Assembly: GCA_927911515.1 (NCBI GenBank)
Contig: CAKMQH010000054.1
Coordinates: forward strand, 1 to 5,834
Length of the DNA: 5,834 bases
Reading direction: 5' to 3'
Source: an uncultured Neisseria sp.
Lineage (GTDB): Bacteria > Pseudomonadota > Gammaproteobacteria > Burkholderiales > Neisseriaceae
Part shown: positions 1 through 5,603 of the stretch, in pieces
Layout of the letters: every line of letters starts with the position of its first letter
How positions within the stretch are numbered: the stretch's first letter is position 1
Program-made: the position numbers and the translations under genes
The notes under the pieces: model-generated
What the model was told of the DNA's origin: nothing
The model's input: the letters and a program-made list of their open reading frames with translations, nothing else
Databases searched by the model: none

Positions 1-22
1 ACCTAACGGAACTGAATATCAA

Positions 23-57
23 AGGTCGTCCTGGAAAAATAATTTTCCAGACGGCCT
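23..57. terminator. Stem-loop built from degenerate DNA uptake sequences
   Basis: CTGGAAAA (31-38) pairs with TTTTCCAG (43-50), and the stem continues as AGGTCGT (23-29) with ACGGCCT (51-57), with one G-T wobble and a bulged C at 30. Each arm resembles an uptake sequence: AGGTCGTC-CTGGAA on + and AGGCCGTCTGGA on -, the latter one base from the AG-DUS AGGCCGTCTGAA. Inverted uptake-sequence pairs commonly serve as terminators in Neisseria. It probably ends a gene lying left of the window. Termination is inferred. Confidence 0.55.
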
Positions 58-64
58 CTCTATA

Positions 65-108
65 AAAAGCAGCCTGCACGTTCAAAAATTGGAGTGCAGG
101 CTGCTTTT
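65..108. terminator. Perfect 15-bp inverted repeat, probable terminator
   Basis: AAAAGCAGCCTGCAC (65-79) is perfectly complementary to GTGCAGGCTGCTTTT (94-108) across a 14-base loop. The arms end in A4/T4, giving a short U-tract in either direction. It directly follows the stem-loop at 23-57, so the two may act in tandem. The arm contains AAGCAGCCTGCA, which I recall as a Kingella-type uptake dialect rather than the dialect prevailing in this window. Confidence 0.65.
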
Positions 109-115
109 ACGATGA

Positions 116-145
116 TTGGAAAAAAACGCGTACTATTTTTATACT
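116..145 (+). promoter_or_regulatory. Candidate sigma-70 promoter for the methyltransferase
   Basis: TTGGAA (116-121) could be a -35 box and TATACT (140-145, five of six matches to TATAAT) a -10 box, 18 bases apart. It lies just after the terminator hairpin and about 50 bases before the ATG at 194, as expected for an independently transcribed gene. The -35 match is only partial. Confidence 0.4.
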
Positions 146-193
146 GTATATCGTGCAAACACACGGCGAAACAAACTACCCGAAGGAATTCCC

Positions 194-781
194 ATGTTTA
201 ACACGCTCAAAAGCATTTGGCAGGGACTCACGCAAAAAGGCAAAATCTTCCCGCATCAGCTTGCATTCACGCTGCTGATTCCTTTGCGCAACTGGGCGCT
301 TTCGCCGCAACAAATCGTGCAACGGCTGCACCTTGCGCCACACCACCGCATTTTGGAAGTGGGCTGCGGAGCGGGTTATTTCAGCCCGACACTGGCGCAA
401 TCGGTTCCGCAAGGACGATTGGTGGCAGCGGATATACAGCCGGAAATGTTGGCTTATACCGAAAAACGTTTGCATCGTCGGCATATCGATAACGTGGATT
501 ATTATCTGTGCGACGGCACACATTTTGATTTTCCCGATCAATCGTTTGACCGCATTGTGCTGATTACCGTATTGGGCGAAGTCGCCAACCAAGCCGAGTA
601 TTTGGCAGAGTTCCGCAGGCTGCTTCGTCCTGACGGGCTGCTGTCGGTTTCCGAAACGGCAGGCGACCCCGACAAACCGAGCCGCGCCGAATTACGCGAG
701 TTGATGCGGCAAAACGGGTTTGATGTGGCAGACGAATATGGCAGCGAACGCAATTTCACTTTGAATTTTAAATTAGTCTGA
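194..781 (+). CDS. Class I SAM-dependent methyltransferase (Methyltransf_11-like)
   Basis: This 195-aa cytoplasmic enzyme should transfer a methyl group from S-adenosylmethionine; the substrate cannot be read from the sequence. Motif I, EVGCGAGYF, is at residues 55-63 and forms the SAM-binding loop. The acidic residue ending strand 2 is D80 (AADIQPEM), the adenine-contacting region is around D107, strand 4 is DRIVLITVLGEV (119-130), and the post-motif is LRPDGLLSVSE (144-154). This order is typical of the UbiE/Methyltransf_11 group. I chose the ATG at 194 because GAAGGA (182-187) sits six bases upstream. A TTG at 116 would add 26 residues but has no ribosome site and overlaps the promoter candidate. 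The gene appears monocistronic, with hairpins on both sides. The family is near certain; the specific role is unknown. Confidence 0.9.
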   Translation: MFNTLKSIWQGLTQKGKIFPHQLAFTLLIPLRNWALSPQQIVQRLHLAPHHRILEVGCGAGYFSPTLAQSVPQGRLVAADIQPEMLAYTEKRLHRRHIDNVDYYLCDGTHFDFPDQSFDRIVLITVLGEVANQAEYLAEFRRLLRPDGLLSVSETAGDPDKPSRAELRELMRQNGFDVADEYGSERNFTLNFKLV

Positions 782-874
782 CCTGAAGATATCGCAGTAA
801 ACTGGCTGAATGGAAATGAAGATATAGGTTAAAGTTCAGATTCAGCCACTCCTTATACAGCGTGTAATATCAAA

Positions 875-903
875 GGTCGTTTGAAAACTATTTTCAGACG
901 ACC
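875..903. terminator. Inverted DNA uptake sequence pair, terminator
   Basis: GGTCGTTTGAAAA (875-887) pairs with TTTTCAGACGACC (891-903) over a three-base loop, with one T-G wobble. Both arms match AGGTCGTCTGAA at 11 of 12 positions. It lies about 95 bases after the methyltransferase stop and most likely terminates that transcript. It can fold on either strand. Confidence 0.65.
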
Positions 904-1062
904 ACGTATTTTGATTTCAAGCACCCCGATTGCTCTATAGGGATGGCTTGTACGTAAAAACAAAAGTTTGTTGTGTTGGAAACTATATTGAAAGTTAATT
1001 TTTATACATATTTCATAATAATTAAATCACTTAATACATAACTAATCAATAAAAGCATAAAC

Positions 1063-1096
1063 AAAAACGGACTCTGAGTCATCAGAATCCGTTTTT
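1063..1096 (-). terminator. Rho-independent terminator of the lipoprotein gene
   Basis: AAAAACGGACTCTGA (1063-1077) and TCAGAATCCGTTTTT (1082-1096) form a 15-bp stem with one mismatch and a four-base loop. On the minus strand the stem runs out into TTTTTGTTT, a classic U-tract. It begins 17 bases after the lipoprotein stop codon. Unlike most hairpins in this window it contains no uptake sequence. Confidence 0.85.
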
Positions 1097-1113
1097 CTGC
1101 TAAAGGTATAGCA

Positions 1114-1482
1114 TTACTTAGCTGCGTCAGCAGCATCTTTTGCTTCTTCTTTAGCATCAGCAGCAGCTTCTTTGGCATCAGCAGCAGCTTCTTTGGCATC
1201 GTCTGCAGCGTCTTGAGCTGCTTCTGCAGCTGCTTCAGGAGATGGAGTGCCGATGTTTTGTAATCCAGTCAAGCCACCTTTACAAGCCATTTCCTGTTGG
1301 TCTGAAGGCAGCTTTTTCATTTCCTCAAACTGTTGTTTCATACCGGCTTTTGCATCTTCAGAAATACCTTTAGCATCTTCAATAGCTTTTTTGTATTCAT
1401 CACAAACTGCAGGAGTACCACCACCACATGCAGACAAAGATAAAGCGGCCAACAAAGTTGCCAATAAAGCTGATTTTTTCAT
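1114..1482 (-). CDS. Small lipoprotein with alanine/lysine/acid heptad tail
   Basis: This 122-aa protein has a lipoprotein signal peptide: MKK, a hydrophobic stretch, then the lipobox LSAC with the acylated cysteine at C19, followed by GGG. The mature part has an N-terminal region with C27 (VCDEY) and C67 (MACKGG), possibly a disulfide pair, resembling the Neisseria DUF5339 type. That family assignment is from memory and tentative. From about residue 83 the sequence is almost only A, D, E and K, with repeats of the AAADAKE type, suggesting an amphipathic helix or coiled coil. The tail recalls the Neisseria Ala-rich lipoproteins such as Ag473, but the front half differs. It should be anchored in a membrane, probably the outer one (no Asp at +2). 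It has its own promoter (1522-1549) and terminator (1063-1096), so it is monocistronic. The function is unknown. Confidence 0.88.
   Translation of the reverse strand: MKKSALLATLLAALSLSACGGGTPAVCDEYKKAIEDAKGISEDAKAGMKQQFEEMKKLPSDQQEMACKGGLTGLQNIGTPSPEAAAEAAQDAADDAKEAAADAKEAAADAKEEAKDAADAAK
1154..1195 (-). repeat. Two perfect tandem 21-bp repeats in the lipoprotein tail
   Basis: The 21-base unit at 1154-1174 recurs exactly at 1175-1195, with decayed partial copies on both sides (about 1133-1153 and 1196-1216). Each unit encodes one seven-residue AAADAKE-type heptad. Whole-heptad units let copy number change without breaking the frame, so the tail length may vary between strains. Confidence 0.8.
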
Positions 1483-1521
1483 GAGTCTCTCTTTTTGGAT
1501 CTTGGTTAAAAAAGAAATTGT

Positions 1522-1549
1522 ATGTTAAACCATTCTTGCGGAGTGTCAA
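1522..1549 (-). promoter_or_regulatory. Sigma-70 promoter of the lipoprotein gene
   Basis: On the minus strand a consensus -35 box, TTGACA (1549-1544), is followed after 16 bases by TAACAT (1527-1522), four of six matches to TATAAT. Transcription would start near 1515, giving a leader of about 33 bases before the ATG at 1482. A weak AAGAGAGA ribosome site lies in that leader. Confidence 0.62.
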
Positions 1550-1566
1550 GCATATCTATTTTGTTT

Positions 1567-1584
1567 CCATGACTAAAATCATGG
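1567..1584. promoter_or_regulatory. Small palindrome upstream of the lipoprotein promoter
   Basis: CCATGA (1567-1572) and TCATGG (1579-1584) form a perfect 6-bp inverted repeat with a six-base AT-rich spacer. It lies 17 bases beyond the -35 box of the lipoprotein promoter, where an activator or repressor could bind. This is a positional argument only; no known regulator site is recognised. Confidence 0.25.
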
Positions 1585-2009
1585 GATTAGACGAAATTGG
1601 ACGGTTTGAAAGAAAAAAGTTAAGTAGTGAATACCGTGATTAAGGAATATTTTTTGATGGGATGTCTTGTTGAATTTCCTTTTATTTTAGAGCGTTATTT
1701 CGTTTTTTATTTTGTTTAAATTGAGTTTGCATAGAGGGGGTTAAGCCATATGCGCCTGAGTTAGTAAAATAATTTCAAAATCGGTTAAATAACGGTAATT
1801 CGGGCCATTTTTAAATGTGAAATAAATATATTTATATGTTATATTGAATGTATTTTGAATATAGACAATTTAGTTAATTATTTTTGAGGAGCAAGGGTAA
1901 TAAATCTATTGTGGATGATTTATAAACTATAGCATTAGTAAGATAACTTGCTATATAGTTATGTTGTTTGTATTTTCTTTGCTATCTTCCTTTATTGACA
2001 AAAAATCAA
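1585..2009. other. AT-rich intergenic stretch without a credible gene
   Basis: No reading frame with a ribosome site and reasonable coding character is visible on either strand. The base composition is markedly more AT-rich than the flanking genes. The only local structure seen is a weak inverted repeat, AACTATAGCA (1925-1934) against TGCTATATAGTT (1949-1960), which pairs with a two-base bulge. A GAGGAG at 1886-1891 resembles a ribosome site but no suitably spaced start codon follows. Confidence 0.6.
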
Positions 2010-2036
2010 GCAGTCTGAAAGTCACTTTCAGGCTGC
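2010..2036 (-). terminator. Terminator of the ABC-F / small membrane protein operon
   Basis: GCAGTCTGAAA (2010-2020) pairs with TTTCAGGCTGC (2026-2036) with one T-G wobble and a five-base loop. On the minus strand the stem is followed after four bases by a run of six T, fitting an intrinsic terminator for the leftward genes, 19 bases past the TAG of the 84-aa protein. The minus strand at 2038-2027 reads AGGCAGCCTGAA, identical to what I recall as the Kingella uptake dialect. Confidence 0.72.
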
Positions 2037-2055
2037 CTGAGCTTTTCATTTATTG

Positions 2056-2310
2056 CTATTCATCTTTCTGCCACGCCTGATATGAACGAATGGCTAAAAA
2101 TAGGCAGACAATCCATGCTATGCCTAGAAAACCCCACACGCCGGTTACGCCGAACTCTTTAAATAGCCAAGCGACTGCCCGACCTTTTCTATAAGTATGT
2201 TCGGTATCAACTACGTGTACTGTACCGTCTTGCGTAAGGTACCAGCCCAATGCGGGCAATACGATGAGCGCAAGCAGGTTTTGCAGTAGCTTTCTTAGAT
2301 TGGCATTCAT
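2056..2310 (-). CDS. 84-aa membrane protein, two predicted helices
   Basis: I do not recognise this protein. Two hydrophobic segments, residues about 9-25 (LQNLLALIVLPALGWYL) and 56-75 (ending FLAIRSY), should span the inner membrane. They are joined by a polar loop of about 30 residues (TQDGTVHVVDTEHTYRKG). The C-terminus is charged (QAWQKDE). The ATG at 2310 is supported by AAGGA nine bases upstream, and that ribosome site overlaps the TAA of the ABC-F gene: only 12 bases separate the two genes, so they are almost certainly co-transcribed and perhaps translationally linked. A terminator at 2010-2036 closes the unit. Known YbiT-type ABC-F proteins are soluble and need no membrane partner, so the link may be only transcriptional. 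Confidence 0.8.
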   Translation of the reverse strand: MNANLRKLLQNLLALIVLPALGWYLTQDGTVHVVDTEHTYRKGRAVAWLFKEFGVTGVWGFLGIAWIVCLFLAIRSYQAWQKDE

Positions 2311-2322
2311 GTTTTTATTTCC

Positions 2323-3949
2323 TTACTCAATTCCTTTTTTCGCCAGGTAGCTTTCGTAATCGCCCAGATAATATTCATATCCGCCCTTGCCGTCCAGCTC
2401 GATAATCTGGGTGGCGAGCGAGGAGACAAACTGGCGGTCGTGCGACACGAAAATCAGCGTGCCGTTGTATTTTTCCAGTGCCATGTTCAGCGATTCGATG
2501 CTTTCCATGTCCATGTGGTTGGTTGGTTCGTCCATAATCAGCACATTGGGTTTCAGCAGCAGGAGTTTGCCGTAGAGCATACGGCCTTTTTCACCGCCGG
2601 AGAGAACCTGCACTTTTTTTCACCACGTCGTTGCTGCCGAAGAGCAAACGCCCCAAAGTGCCGCGGATGACCTGTTCGTCGTCGCCTTCCTGTCCCCATT
2701 GGCGCATCCATTCGCTCAGGTTCATATCGACATCGAAGTCGTTTTCGTGGTCTTGCGGGTAATAGCCGATGTTGGCTTTTTCCGCCCATTTGATGGTACC
2801 TGCATCGGGTGCGATACCTTCGGCGTATTCGGGCTTGAATGCGCCGGCGAGGAGTTTCAGCAGGGTGGATTTACCTGCGCCGTTGGGGCCGATGATGGCG
2901 AGGCGTTGGCCGGCTTCGAGGATGAAACTCAGGTTTTTGAACAACTGAGTTTCAAAGCGTTTTGCCAAGTTTTCGACCTCTACTGCCTGACGGTGCAGCT
3001 TGGCTTTTTCATCGGCTTCAAAGCGGATATACGGGTTTTGGCGGGTTGAAGGCTTGACTTCGACCATTTCGGCTTTGATTTTGTCTGCCTGTTTCAGACG
3101 ACTGGTTGCCTGACGGGCTTTGGATTTGTTGGCGGAGAAGCGGGCGACGAACTCTTGCAGCTCTTGCAGTTTCTCTTTTGCCTTGGCATTGTCTTTCAGG
3201 CGCGTTCGCGCGATTGGGCGGAGGCGAGCATGTAGCGTCGTAGTTGCCCGGATAGATGGTGATGGTGTTGTAGTCCAAATCCGCCATGTGCGTGCAGACT
3301 TCGTTCAAGAAGTGACGGTCGTGCGAGATGATGATCATGGTGGAGTCGTATTGGTTCAACACGCCCTCCAGCCAGCGGATGGTATTGATGTCCAAGTTGT
3401 TGGTCGGCTCGTCAAGCAACAATACATCAGGTTTGGAGAACAGGGCTTGCGCCAGCAATACGCGCAGCTTGAAGCCCGGGGCGACTTCCGCCATGGTCGC
3501 ATTGTGCAAATCTTCGGAAATGCCTACGCCGCTCAACAGTTCGGCAGCGCGCGCTTCGGCGGTGTAGCCGTCGTATTCGGCGAATTTGGCTTCCAGTTCG
3601 GCGGCTTTCATGTAGTCGTCTTCGGTGGCTTCCAGGTTGGCGTAAATCGCGTCGCGTTCGGTCATTGCCGCCCACATTTCGGTGTGCCCCATCATCACCA
3701 CGTCCAGCACGCGCATGTCTTCGTAGGCAAACTGGTCTTGGCGCAGCTTACCCAAGCGTACGCCGTTTTCAATCGCAACTTCGCCCGCCGTCTGTTCCAA
3801 ATCGCCGCCGAGGATTTTCATGAAGGTGGATTTGCCCGAACCGTTCGCGCCGATCAAGCCGTAGCGGTTGCCTTCGCCGAATTTGACGGATACGTTTCAA
3901 ACAGCGGCTTCGCGCCGAACTGCATGGTAATGCCGTTGGTAGAAATCAT
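2323..3949 (-). pseudogene. ybiT: ABC-F ATPase, YbiT type, full length but with four frameshifts
   Basis: When frames are restored this is a 542-aa two-domain ABC-F ATPase closely resembling E. coli YbiT (530 aa). ABC-F proteins have no membrane domains and act on the ribosome. In restored numbering, domain 1 has Walker A GANGSGKST (34-42), a degenerate signature (EVAPGFKLR, typical of this subgroup), Walker B DEPTNNLD (180-187) and SHDRHF (from 209). A charged linker runs from about 240 to 310. Domain 2 has GPNGAGKST (355-363), LSGGEKGRM (450-458), DEPTNHMD (474-481) and SHDRQF (from 503). The start is the ATG at 3949, with AAAGG at 3965-3961. The frame breaks at about 3892 (base lost, TGA at 3856-3854), 3236 (lost), 3200 (lost; TGA at 3198-3196) and the seven-T run 2614-2620 (base gained). 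Read literally it is inactivated. Every key motif is intact, so either sequencing error or very recent loss is likely. Confidence 0.88.
3093..3102 (-). repeat. Intragenic uptake-sequence core
   Basis: The minus strand reads GTCGTCTGAA here, the 10-base core of AGGTCGTCTGAA with the first two bases different. It lies inside the ABC-F linker coding region (encoding SRLKQ) and is unpaired, so it could serve DNA uptake but not termination. Confidence 0.5.
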
Positions 3950-3985
3950 TATTGGTAAAACCTTTATAAATATAGATAAACAGGG

Positions 3986-3994
3986 TGTTATAAT
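3986..3994 (+). promoter_or_regulatory. Extended -10 promoter for the 64-aa / DUF4124 operon
   Basis: TGTTATAAT (3986-3994) is a perfect extended -10 element (TGnTATAAT). No good -35 box lies 16-18 bases upstream, which extended -10 promoters tolerate. Transcription would start near 4001, giving a leader of about 48 bases that contains a complete uptake sequence. The site lies only about 40 bases from the divergent ABC-F start at 3949; I see no convincing promoter for that gene. Confidence 0.5.
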
Positions 3995-4021
3995 CGCCAG
4001 CGATTGTAGCATATTTTGTAT

Positions 4022-4033
4022 AGGTCGTCTGAA
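4022..4033 (+). repeat. Exact DNA uptake sequence, unpaired
   Basis: AGGTCGTCTGAA matches the AG-mucDUS 12-mer at all positions. Unlike the other exact copies in the window it has no inverted partner nearby. It sits in the leader between the promoter at 3986-3994 and the ATG at 4049, so it is unlikely to act as a terminator. Confidence 0.8.
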
Positions 4034-4048
4034 ACGGGGGCGGAGGAA

Positions 4049-4243
4049 ATGGAAACCGAAAAAATCTATTACGCCATGATTATTCTGTTGTGTGCCGCAT
4101 CTATGTTGCTCAGTCCGTTTTTCTATATCCGCCGCACGCGTTCGGGTGCAGAATTACGCCACGCGCCTAGGCAATGGAAGCCGATTATTATTGCCAATTT
4201 GGTGATGATCATCGCTTTAGTGGTATGGTGGATATGGTTTTGA
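4049..4243 (+). CDS. 64-aa membrane protein, two predicted helices
   Basis: I do not recognise this small protein. It has two hydrophobic segments, residues about 8-27 (from YAMIILLCAASML) and about 46-64 (IIIANLVMIIALVVWWIWF), joined by a basic loop (YIRRTRSGAELRHAPRQWK). The positive-inside rule places the loop in the cytoplasm and both ends in the periplasm. GGAGG (4042-4046) is a strong ribosome site but lies only two bases from the ATG at 4049, unusually close. A TTG at 4016 would put the uptake sequence into coding DNA and is less likely; the ATG at 4076 has no ribosome site and would shorten the first helix. It is followed after 22 bases by the DUF4124-like gene, so the two form an operon. 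The role is unknown. Confidence 0.72.
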   Translation: METEKIYYAMIILLCAASMLLSPFFYIRRTRSGAELRHAPRQWKPIIIANLVMIIALVVWWIWF

Positions 4244-4265
4244 TGATTTGATGAAAGGTATAACA

Positions 4266-4727
4266 ATGAATAAATTGATTTTAAGCACATTACTGCTCGC
4301 ATTTTCCGCCGTAGCCACGGCATCCCCCGTATTTGAATGTATCGACAAATCGGGACGTAAAACCTATACGCAGACCGGCGGCAAAAACTGCAAACCGGGC
4401 AATATCGGCAGACCTTCGGTTTATACCTCCGCCGCACCGTCTGCACACTCGGCATCAGCAAACGCTGCTTCAAGAAACGTTCCTTCTGAACAAATGCCGC
4501 CTCCGCCAGCCGGAGCAATGCCCGGTTCGTCTTCGGCGCAAAACGAATTGGCTCAGGCACAGAAAAATTTGGAAGAGGGCAAACAGGTCCGTTATGGCAA
4601 CGAGCGCAACTACGCCCGCTATCAAGAACGGATTAAGGGTCTGGAAAATCAAGTGAAAGCCGCGCAGGAGCGGGTTAATGCGGCAGGCGGCATGGTGGAC
4701 GAAGCCGGAATGATGATTGAGCATTAA
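4266..4727 (+). CDS. Exported DUF4124-like protein with coiled-coil C-terminus
   Basis: This 153-aa protein starts with a Sec signal peptide likely cleaved after ATA at residue 19 (VATA^SP), so it should be periplasmic. Residues 22-48 (FECIDKSGRKTYTQT, with C25 and C42) resemble DUF4124, a short domain usually reading as F/Y-x-C-x-D-x-x-G-x-x-x-Y followed by a second Cys; the cysteines may form a disulfide. Residues about 50-92 are a flexible Ala/Ser/Pro linker including PPPPAG. Residues about 92-140 are charged and helical (QNELAQAQKNLEEG), probably a coiled coil, followed by a Met/Gly-rich end. The ATG at 4266 is chosen because AAAGG (4254-4258) is seven bases upstream and the signal peptide begins there; an in-frame TTG at 4248 and ATG at 4251 add six residues without support. 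DUF4124 has no established function. Confidence 0.85.
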   Translation: MNKLILSTLLLAFSAVATASPVFECIDKSGRKTYTQTGGKNCKPGNIGRPSVYTSAAPSAHSASANAASRNVPSEQMPPPPAGAMPGSSSAQNELAQAQKNLEEGKQVRYGNERNYARYQERIKGLENQVKAAQERVNAAGGMVDEAGMMIEH

Positions 4728-4749
4728 CAACTGAAAAGGCATCAATAAA

Positions 4750-4810
4750 AGGTCGTCTGAAAACCAGTAAGGCAAATCCATTTCGCCCAAACCGAGTTTT
4801 CAGACGACCT
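4750..4810. terminator. Convergent terminator made of two exact uptake sequences
   Basis: AGGTCGTCTGAAAAC (4750-4764) and its exact complement (4796-4810) form a perfect 15-bp stem around an unusually long 31-base loop. Both arms contain the AG-mucDUS 12-mer at full identity (4750-4761 on +, 4799-4810 on -). It lies between the convergent stop codons at 4727 and 4818, so it can terminate both transcripts while serving as an uptake signal. Confidence 0.85.
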
Positions 4811-4817
4811 CTTTGGT

Positions 4818-5513
4818 TTATTGGTCTAACTTGACCGTATATTCCAACGCTTTGTAAGGCTTTAATGTGGATGAAATATAACCGTTTTCAGGACGGCGGA
4901 CGTAATCGAGATAATCCTGCATGGCAGGTGAGAAGCCTTCCACATCGTCCACGGCGATGACCGCGCGGTCGGCAAGATTGGGTTCCAGCAGCTTGAATAC
5001 GGGGAATACCAAATCCGGCCAGCCGTCGAGCAAGACGAAATCGGGGCGGATGGCTAAGTCTTTTAAGGTTTCCAGCGCATCGCCTTCGCGAAGCTCGATA
5101 TAGTCTGCCAAACCGGCTTCTTGAAAATGTTTTCTCGCCGCTGCGGCTTTGTGCGGCAGATATTCGCAAGTGATGACGCGCCCGCCGTTGACTCTGGCGG
5201 CCGCCGCGAGATACAGCGTCGAAATGCCGTAGGAAGTCCCGAATTCGACGATGTTTTTTGCACCCGATGCCAAAGCTTGCATATACAAGAACTTGCCTTG
5301 CTGCGGTGCGATGGGGATGTATTTATCTTCGTAAAAACTTTCGTTTTCCCCCGTCCAATCCAGACCTTTACCCAACAGCTTGAAAATCTTGGGCAGAAAG
5401 TGGAAAAACATTTGCCTGTTTTGCTTTAAGGCTTGGGTGTAGAGCCGCAGCAAAACAGCTTCAGCTTGAGGCTCTTGCAGAAAAGCAAACATTTTTGGTG
5501 TCAGCTTGGGCAT
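4818..5513 (-). CDS. O-methyltransferase-like class I SAM methyltransferase
   Basis: This 231-aa cytoplasmic protein has the layout of the O-methyltransferase / Methyltransf_24 group. After a roughly 85-residue helical N-terminal part come the SAM-binding motif I IVEFGTSYG (88-96), an acidic residue after strand 2 (E117 in VITCEYLP), a GDALETL segment (144-150) likely near the adenine, DFVLLDGW (158-165), and AVIAVDDVEG (184-193), where such enzymes often carry the metal-binding or catalytic Asp pair. The substrate is unknown. The ATG at 5513 is supported by a strong AAGGAG (5526-5521) seven bases upstream. It appears monocistronic: the + operon converges on it at the shared terminator 4750-4810, and no gene lies immediately upstream. 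The TATAGA at about 5544-5539 is a possible -10 box, without a good -35. Confidence 0.88.
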   Translation of the reverse strand: MPKLTPKMFAFLQEPQAEAVLLRLYTQALKQNRQMFFHFLPKIFKLLGKGLDWTGENESFYEDKYIPIAPQQGKFLYMQALASGAKNIVEFGTSYGISTLYLAAAARVNGGRVITCEYLPHKAAAARKHFQEAGLADYIELREGDALETLKDLAIRPDFVLLDGWPDLVFPVFKLLEPNLADRAVIAVDDVEGFSPAMQDYLDYVRRPENGYISSTLKPYKALEYTVKLDQ

Positions 5514-5574
5514 GGGCTTTCTCCTTTTTAGTTCAAATCCTCTATATCGCTACAATCTTGCCACAGCTTCGTTT

Positions 5575-5586
5575 TTCAGTCGACCT
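5575..5586 (-). repeat. Degenerate uptake sequence upstream of the methyltransferase
   Basis: The minus strand reads AGGTCGACTGAA, one base different from AGGTCGTCTGAA. The single copy has no inverted partner nearby. It lies about 60 bases before the start of the methyltransferase gene at 5513 and may have reduced uptake activity. Confidence 0.5.
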
Positions 5587-5603
5587 TTATGTACAAACAT
5601 CAA

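Noticed and set aside
116..193. Upstream TTG start adding 26 residues to the first methyltransferase
   Set aside because: There is no ribosome site before it and it overlaps the likely promoter. The ATG at 194 has GAAGGA at proper spacing.
1002..1199. 65-aa minus-strand frame with repeated PKKLLLM units
   Set aside because: It is an alternate-frame reading of the lipoprotein repeat tract that runs through the terminator; the repeats explain its periodic look.
1886..1935. Possible tiny gene after GAGGAG in the AT-rich gap
   Set aside because: The nearest start codons are too far away, and the ATG at about 1915 opens a frame of only five codons before a stop.
2613..2621. Programmed -1 frameshift at the A-run in ybiT, as in dnaX
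   Set aside because: Restoring the frame here needs a +1 shift, not -1, and the other three breaks would still destroy the protein.
3120..4079. Long 319-aa open frame on + opposite the ABC-F gene
   Set aside because: The minus strand carries unmistakable ABC-F motifs over the same bases. The + frame is His/Val/Gly/Phe-rich, resembles no family and is an antisense shadow of a GC-biased gene.
4123..4560. 145-aa minus-strand frame opposite the small membrane and DUF4124-like genes
   Set aside because: It is Arg/Cys/Tyr-rich and unlike any family, and it crosses two well-supported + genes with ribosome sites.
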